This document shows positions 59,442 through 64,000 of a DNA stretch of 64,000 nucleotides, one piece after another. The stretch comes from Archangiaceae bacterium. Lineage in GTDB: Bacteria > Myxococcota > Myxococcia > Myxococcales > Myxococcaceae. A program made the translations under genes and the position numbers. The notes beneath the pieces were generated by a model. The model was given only the letters and a program-made list of their open reading frames with translations. It ran no database searches and was not told where the DNA came from. The stretch spans positions 62,001 to 126,000 of the forward strand of contig JADJNS010000021.1 in NCBI GenBank assembly GCA_016714225.1, in the 5' to 3' direction. Position 1 is the stretch's first letter. Each line of letters begins with the position of its first letter.

Positions 59442-60626
59442 TCAGCCGCCGAACGCGTCGAGGCCGGTGATCGCCTTGCCGACGATCAGGGTGTGCACCT
59501 CGTGGGTGCCCTCGTAGGTGTAGACGCTCTCGAGGTTGAGCGCGTGGCGAATGGGCGGGTACTCGTCGGTGACGCCGTTGGCGCCGTAGATGCTGCGCGC
59601 CACCCGGGCGATGTCCAGCGCGACCTTGACGTTGTTGCGCTTGCACAGCGACACCTGGGCGGGGTCGACCTTGCCGTGCAGATCTTTGAGCCGCGCCAGG
59701 CGCAGCGCCAGCAGCTGGCCCTTGACGATCTCCTGCAGCATGTCGGCGAGCTTCTCTTGCGTGAGCTGGAAGCCGGCGATGGGCCGCCCGAACGCCTTGC
59801 GGGTGAGCGCGTAGTCGCGCGCGCCCTCGAAGCAGGCCACCGCCGCGCCCATCACGGCGAACGAGATGCCCATGCGCGCGTTGTTGAGGCACGACAGCGG
59901 GCCCTTGAGGCCCTGCACGCCGGGCAGCATGTTCTTCGCCGGCACCCGCACGTCGGCGAACGAGAGCTCGCTGGTGAACGAGGCGCGCAGCGAGAACTTG
60001 CCGTGAATCTCGCTGGCCACGAACCCGGGCATGCCCTTCTCGACCAGGAAGCCGCGAATCGACTGAGGCCCCTCGTCGTCGACCTTGGCCCAGACCACCG
60101 CCACGTCGGCGATCGAGCCGTTCGTGATCCACATCTTCGAGCCGTTGAGCACGTACGAGTCGCCGTCGCGGCGCGCGCGGGTGAGCATGCCGCCGGGGTC
60201 CGAGCCGTAGTCGGGCTCGGTGAGGCCGAAGCAGCCGATCAACTTGCCGCGCGCCATGCCGGGCAGCCAGCGCTCTTTCTGCTCGTCAGAGCCGAAGGTG
60301 TAGATGGGCCACATGCACAGCGACGACTGCACCGAGGCGAAGCTGCGCAGGCCGCTGTCGCCGCGCTCGAGCTCTTGCAGCGCCAGCGCGTACATGGTGT
60401 TGCTCATGCCGGCACAGCCGTAGCCCTTGAGCGGAGCGCCGAAGATGCCGAGCTCGGCGACCCGGGGCACGACCTCCATGGGGAAGGTGCCGTTGCGGAA
60501 GTGCTTGCCGACGATGGGCAGGTACTCGCGGTCGACGAACTGGGCGACCGCGTCGCGGGCGGCCCGCTCTTCGGGCTCGAGGAGATCGTCGATGCGGTAG
60601 AGGTCGGTGATGGCGGCGCGGGACAT
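59442..60626 (-). CDS. Acyl-CoA dehydrogenase, glutaryl-CoA dehydrogenase type
   Basis: 394 aa from ATG 60626 (an in-frame start 36 bp upstream is less likely). FAD-binding motifs (GCFGLTEPDYGSDPGGM; WITNGSIADVAVVWAK) are followed by the arginine-rich substrate loop and the catalytic base Glu372 in TYEGTHEVHTLIVGKAITGL, which is the glutaryl-CoA subgroup signature. Such enzymes oxidise and decarboxylate glutaryl-CoA to crotonyl-CoA in lysine and aromatic breakdown. First gene of the operon with the thioesterase, Cax and EamA. Confidence 0.93.
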   Translation of the reverse strand: MSRAAITDLYRIDDLLEPEERAARDAVAQFVDREYLPIVGKHFRNGTFPMEVVPRVAELGIFGAPLKGYGCAGMSNTMYALALQELERGDSGLRSFASVQSSLCMWPIYTFGSDEQKERWLPGMARGKLIGCFGLTEPDYGSDPGGMLTRARRDGDSYVLNGSKMWITNGSIADVAVVWAKVDDEGPQSIRGFLVEKGMPGFVASEIHGKFSLRASFTSELSFADVRVPAKNMLPGVQGLKGPLSCLNNARMGISFAVMGAAVACFEGARDYALTRKAFGRPIAGFQLTQEKLADMLQEIVKGQLLALRLARLKDLHGKVDPAQVSLCKRNNVKVALDIARVARSIYGANGVTDEYPPIRHALNLESVYTYEGTHEVHTLIVGKAITGLDAFGG

Positions 60627-60681
60627 GGCCGGGCCGTAGCTGCTGGGTCGAGGCCGAGTCAACCTCAGACCCTTTGGCGGA

Positions 60682-62442
60682 TCAGAAATCGACCGCGCGG
60701 CGCAGCGCGTCGAGCGGGCTCTCTTCGTGCACCAGCAGCACGGTGCTGCCCACCGGCGGCAGCTCGAAGCGGGCGAGCCGGCCCCCCTTCCACTGCAGCA
60801 GCGTCAGCTGCGAGACCGGGAGCGTGAACCGCACCCGCACCCGGGTGGGCTGCCCCTCGCTCGCCTCGAGCACAGTGAAGACCAGGCCGCGCACGGTGAC
60901 CTCGAAGCCTTCGTTCAGGGGGAAGCGCGTGGCGCGAAACAGCTGCTCCATCACCGTGTCGAGCATGCGGCCATTCACCACCGCGACCTCGATGGCGTCT
61001 TCCGACACCCGCGTCAGCCGGTGGTCGTAGGGCGCGAACGAGGTGGTGTGCCACGACCGCGGCGCGGGGTGCCCCTCCAGCTGCCGTTCGAGGCTCGCGT
61101 ACATGCCCACCGTCGGGTCGGGCGCGGTGACGAGAAACACGTCGCCCGCCAGCGCCTCGTCGGACACGGTGGTGTGGTTCACGCCCTGCTCGACGTAGCG
61201 CGCCCCGAAGGCGAGAAAGTACGGGCCCAGCACCCAGACCGGCAGCGGCGCGAGGCCTTGCGTCCAGACCAGCAGGCCCCTCGCGAAGCGGGCGAGGCCC
61301 CCCTTCTCTCTCCACAGCGCGATCAGCACCGACGCCCACACCCCCGCGAAGCCGAGCGATGGCATCAAGAGCAGGCGGTCGGCGGGGAAGGTCGAGAGCA
61401 CCGGCAGCACGGCCAGCAGCGCCGAGCAGAGCAGCCAGCGCAGGCGGCGCCACTGGGGCTCGCTGAACAGCGGTCGCGCGCGGCGCAAGACCAGCGCGTA
61501 GAGCACCGTGCCGAGCACCCCCGCGCCGACCAGTAACGCGCGCCCGCGCGACATCACGATCCACAAGTCCGAGCCCACGTTCAGGGTGGCGCTGCCGAGC
61601 AGCGCCGCCAGGCGACCGGGCGCGGCCGCGAGATAGACGAGCGGCTCGGTGAGCGGGTCGATGTAGATGGCCGACGCCCGCGCGCCGTAGCCGAGCAGCC
61701 GGTAGAGCACCGCCCAGCCCACGAAGACGAGCCCCAGCGGCACCAGCGCGCGCAGCCGCCGGGTGAGCGGGCCGTCGGGCACCCCGCTCAGCTCGTAGAC
61801 GACCACGAAGCCGAGCAGGCCGAGCGCCGACTCGCCGCCGCTCAGGCCCACCGCATAGGCCAGCGGAGCGAGCCAGGCGCCGGGCTTGAAGCCGTCTTCA
61901 CGCCAGCGCAGGTGCAAGAGCAGGCCGCCCAGGGCGGGCACCGCGCTGACCAGGCTGTTGCGGTTCGCGAGCCAGCCCACCGGCATCCAGTGCGCGTCGT
62001 CGACGGCGAAGAAGAGCAGGCCCACCGCCGCGGCGAGCGGGGTGGGCAGCACCCGCCGGTAGAACGCCGCCACCAGCGCGAGCAGCGCCAGGTACCAGGC
62101 GATCGAGTGCAGGTGCCACAGCGGCACGTGGTCGCCCAGCACGTTCACGTCGAAGTGAATCAGCGCCGAAGAGAGCGGGCGAAAAAAACTGGCGCGAATG
62201 TCGGGCTGCGTCCACCACGGGTAGGGCCCGGTGAAGATGAGGCGCTGCATCTGGGCCGCGTCGACGCCGGTGAAGCGGTACAGGTCCCACGCGCCGCCGA
62301 GCTCGGGCAGCGCGCCGCGCACGCGGAGCACCTGCGCCCAGTCGTCGATCGCGAGGCCCAGCTGCAGGCTGCAGAGCGAGAGCGCCAGGCCGAGCGCGAT
62401 GGCGAACCGCGTGAAGAACCGCGGGGCGTCGGCTGGGGTCAG
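60682..62442 (-). CDS. Large integral membrane protein, GT-C-like, with a likely CTG start
   Basis: About ten hydrophobic segments, then a soluble C-terminal part (about 400-586). It has the early FFRPLSS motif in a loop and HLHSIAWY, as in membrane glycosyltransferase-like proteins of delta-proteobacteria; no catalytic DxD is obvious. The nearest standard start is GTG 62331 (549 aa), but the frame is open and clearly coding well before it (TRFAIALGLALSLCSLQLGL and IDDWAQ, a first helix). Between the upstream stop at 62539 and 62331 there is no ATG, GTG or TTG; CTG 62442, with GGGTGAG just upstream, is my choice. Confidence 0.7.
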   Translation of the reverse strand: MTPADAPRFFTRFAIALGLALSLCSLQLGLAIDDWAQVLRVRGALPELGGAWDLYRFTGVDAAQMQRLIFTGPYPWWTQPDIRASFFRPLSSALIHFDVNVLGDHVPLWHLHSIAWYLALLALVAAFYRRVLPTPLAAAVGLLFFAVDDAHWMPVGWLANRNSLVSAVPALGGLLLHLRWREDGFKPGAWLAPLAYAVGLSGGESALGLLGFVVVYELSGVPDGPLTRRLRALVPLGLVFVGWAVLYRLLGYGARASAIYIDPLTEPLVYLAAAPGRLAALLGSATLNVGSDLWIVMSRGRALLVGAGVLGTVLYALVLRRARPLFSEPQWRRLRWLLCSALLAVLPVLSTFPADRLLLMPSLGFAGVWASVLIALWREKGGLARFARGLLVWTQGLAPLPVWVLGPYFLAFGARYVEQGVNHTTVSDEALAGDVFLVTAPDPTVGMYASLERQLEGHPAPRSWHTTSFAPYDHRLTRVSEDAIEVAVVNGRMLDTVMEQLFRATRFPLNEGFEVTVRGLVFTVLEASEGQPTRVRVRFTLPVSQLTLLQWKGGRLARFELPPVGSTVLLVHEESPLDALRRAVDF

Positions 62443-62634
62443 CGGCTCACCCGAAGAGGGTCGATGAGAACGAGACCTGCGCAGCCGCGCAGGGTGAGCC
62501 GGAGGAGAGCGTCGACCCGGAACGTGATCGTCTGACGGTCATCGTGAGGCGTGCCGGTGCCCGTGCCCGGCTGTCGATGCTTTGCTGGGCGCAGGGTGTG
62601 CGTCACCGCCTTCACCCGCACGAGACTGGCCCGC

Positions 62635-63471
62635 TCAAAACACCGCGCGCGGAAAGACGGGCGTGTCGACCCTCACCCGCTCGGGCCCGTTGAAGGCGTG
62701 GTCGAGCAGCACCGCCGGCACGCCCTCGATGCTGGCCTGAATCGCGGCGATGTCTTTGCGCGACTCGGTGAGAAAGTAGGCCAGGTAGTAGCCGTCGGCG
62801 GCGCTCTGCTGCAGCCACTCGGTCTTGAAGGTCGGGGTGTCGAAGCCGCGGGGCTTGCCGACGACCGTGTCGGGCGTGGCGTCGAGACCGAAGCGCTCGA
62901 GCTGGTCGATGATCAGCGCGCTGTAGGTGTCGTGCCGGCCGGTCAGGTAGACGACCTCGGCGCCCGCCGCCTGGGCCTGCAGCGCCAGGTCGATGATCGG
63001 CTGAATCGGCAGGTCGTGCGCGTAGCTCTTGCCGTCGAGAAACTCGGCGTCCCAGAGGCGGCAGAACGAGAGCTCGGCGTCCCACGGCAGGCCCATCGCA
63101 CGGGCGGTAATCTGCCCGTCGTGGCCCACCTGCTCGAGGGTGAGCCGCTCGAAGTAGCGCGTGCCGTTCTCGGCGTCCCACTGCCGGGCCAGGGTCAGCG
63201 TGCGGTTGCGCGTGTCGGCGAGGGTGTCGTCGATGTCGAACACCACCCGCACCTTCTCGCCCCGGGCCACGCGCTCGCCGATGTCGCGCACCGCCGCAGA
63301 CACGAACGCCTGGCCGTCGACGCGTGAAGCCGCGCGCAGCTCGTTGAAGTCGACCGCCCGCGCCGCCACAGGGCGCCGCGCAGCGACGGTCGCCTTGGCG
63401 CGAGAGGCGACGCGCCGGGCGACCGCCGTCGCCACCCCGCCCACTTCCCTGACCGATCGAAGCTTCGCCAC
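62635..63471 (-). CDS. HAD-superfamily phosphatase-like protein
   Basis: 278 aa. The HAD motif I is VFDIDDTLADT (nucleophile Asp79, Asp81); motif II is YLTGRHD (Thr near 198); the motif III lysine lies near KPRGFDT, and a DHAF-type motif IV follows. This is the acid-phosphatase/LNS2-like subset of HAD enzymes. The first 40 residues are basic and Ala/Val-rich with no clear signal. The substrate is unknown. The 192-bp gap to the upstream membrane gene holds no feature I can name. Confidence 0.85.
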   Translation of the reverse strand: MAKLRSVREVGGVATAVARRVASRAKATVAARRPVAARAVDFNELRAASRVDGQAFVSAAVRDIGERVARGEKVRVVFDIDDTLADTRNRTLTLARQWDAENGTRYFERLTLEQVGHDGQITARAMGLPWDAELSFCRLWDAEFLDGKSYAHDLPIQPIIDLALQAQAAGAEVVYLTGRHDTYSALIIDQLERFGLDATPDTVVGKPRGFDTPTFKTEWLQQSAADGYYLAYFLTESRKDIAAIQASIEGVPAVLLDHAFNGPERVRVDTPVFPRAVF

Positions 63472-63553
63472 GAGCGCCGGGCACCCTACCAGAGCGCCTC
63501 GTGCCGCTCATCGCGACCCGAGGCGCCACTGACATCGGCGCGTGACGAGAAGC

Positions 63554-64000
63554 TCACGACTTCTCTTTCACCACCTCACGAAGGGGAATGGGGGTCGGCA
63601 CCTTGCCGTTCAGCAGCATGCGCCCCACCAGCGCCGAGGCGAGCGCCCCCTGCCCCGCCTCGCCGGTGACCGCCACGTCGGGCACCAGCTTCACCCCGTG
63701 CTGGCCCAGGGTCTGGGCGAGCTGCAGGGCGGTGAACTCTGCCTCTCCCATCGCCTCGACGCCCACCCGGTAGGCCTCGGCCTTGGCCGCGCCGATGGCC
63801 CGGGTGGCGTGCGCCTCGGCGTCACCGCGCAGCCGCATCGCCTCGGCGTTGGCCTGGGCGTGGGCCCGCGTCGCCGACGCCTCTGCCTCGGCCTCGAGCT
63901 TGACCCGCGCCGCCTGGCCCTTCGCGGTCTCGGCCGCCGCCAGCGCGTTCTTCTCGGCGATGCGCACCATCTGCTCCGAGCGCACCACCTCGGCCTGCAT
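63554..64000 (-). CDS. Flotillin/SPFH-family protein, C-terminal part only
   Basis: The last 148 codons of a gene that runs off the window. The visible part is the Ala/Glu-rich helical tail of flotillin-like proteins (AEKNALAAAETAKGQAARVK, LEAEAEASATRAHAQANAEA), a long coiled coil followed by a short C-terminal segment (GRMLLNGKVPTPIPLREVV). The SPFH domain and membrane part must lie beyond 64000. The ATG at the very edge is most likely internal. Such proteins form oligomeric membrane platforms. Confidence 0.8.
   Translation of the reverse strand: MQAEVVRSEQMVRIAEKNALAAAETAKGQAARVKLEAEAEASATRAHAQANAEAMRLRGDAEAHATRAIGAAKAEAYRVGVEAMGEAEFTALQLAQTLGQHGVKLVPDVAVTGEAGQGALASALVGRMLLNGKVPTPIPLREVVKEKS

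Noticed and set aside
62443..62634. Short gene 62439-62621 in the gap
   Set aside because: Sixty residues with no signal, domain or usual composition; it overlaps the better-supported N-terminus of the membrane protein.

Overview
This is a 64 kb stretch of a G+C-rich bacterial chromosome. Its gene set is typical of a delta-proteobacterial predator or gliding lineage (Myxococcota, probably Cystobacterineae-like; inferred from gene content, not from a marker gene). The signs are eukaryote-like Ser/Thr kinases with PEGA or proline-rich tails, FHA-GGDEF, GAF and DUF4388 signalling proteins, TSP3-OmpA proteins, a caspase-like peptidase, many short lipoproteins, and cysteine-rich repeat proteins. 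Genes are densely packed, often with 1-11 bp start/stop overlaps. I saw no rRNA, tRNA, CRISPR array, transposase, integrase or phage gene.

Layout: 1-5.6 kb holds a lipoprotein fragment, an FHA-diguanylate cyclase, an asparaginase, a DsbA-like protein, a DUF4388 protein and TruD, closed by a large hairpin. 5.8-11.8 kb holds a GAF protein and then a five-gene unit: a coiled-coil protein, a substrate-binding protein fused to an OmpA domain, an ABC permease, an ABC ATPase and a membrane coiled-coil protein. 11.9-20.4 kb is envelope and signalling: a TSP3-OmpA protein with a DUF4398 lipoprotein, a PEGA protein divergent from a PEGA Ser/Thr kinase, and a second OmpA protein with two unknown partners. 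20.4-21.8 kb is a divergent DoxX/LysR pair. 22.2-25.9 kb is the lipid A operon skp-lpxD-fabZ-lpxA-lpxI. 26-34 kb holds a small receiver protein translationally coupled to a tetraheme cytochrome lipoprotein, secreted repeat proteins and a LysM transglycosylase. 34.2-39.7 kb holds a GH43-type gene (frameshifted), a CHRD/SOD-like lipoprotein, an SDR and a second kinase. 39.7-50.8 kb holds a MATE pump, a repeat-filled divergent gap, PBP1A, an RluA-type synthase, a pentapeptide protein, a zinc peptidase, an MBL nuclease and a phosphodiester glycosidase. 50.9-54.5 kb is a sigma / anti-sigma / caspase-beta-barrel / lipoprotein unit. 54.5-64 kb holds a ten-repeat cysteine-rich lipoprotein, an acyl-CoA dehydrogenase-thioesterase-Cax-EamA operon, a large membrane protein, a HAD phosphatase and the end of a flotillin-like protein.

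Two groups stand out as possible undescribed systems. The first is the 6.9-11.8 kb importer whose binding protein is anchored in the inner membrane and carries a peptidoglycan-binding OmpA domain, flanked by two coiled-coil proteins. The second is the 50.9-54.5 kb unit, in which an ECF-like sigma factor and its zinc-type anti-sigma overlap a secreted caspase-like protease whose C-terminal half looks like an outer-membrane beta-barrel. Intergenic DNA carries several hexamer-based tandem repeats, including a telomere-like G-rich run. Two genes (near 31,989 and 34,373) carry single-base frameshifts that may be real decay or consensus errors.
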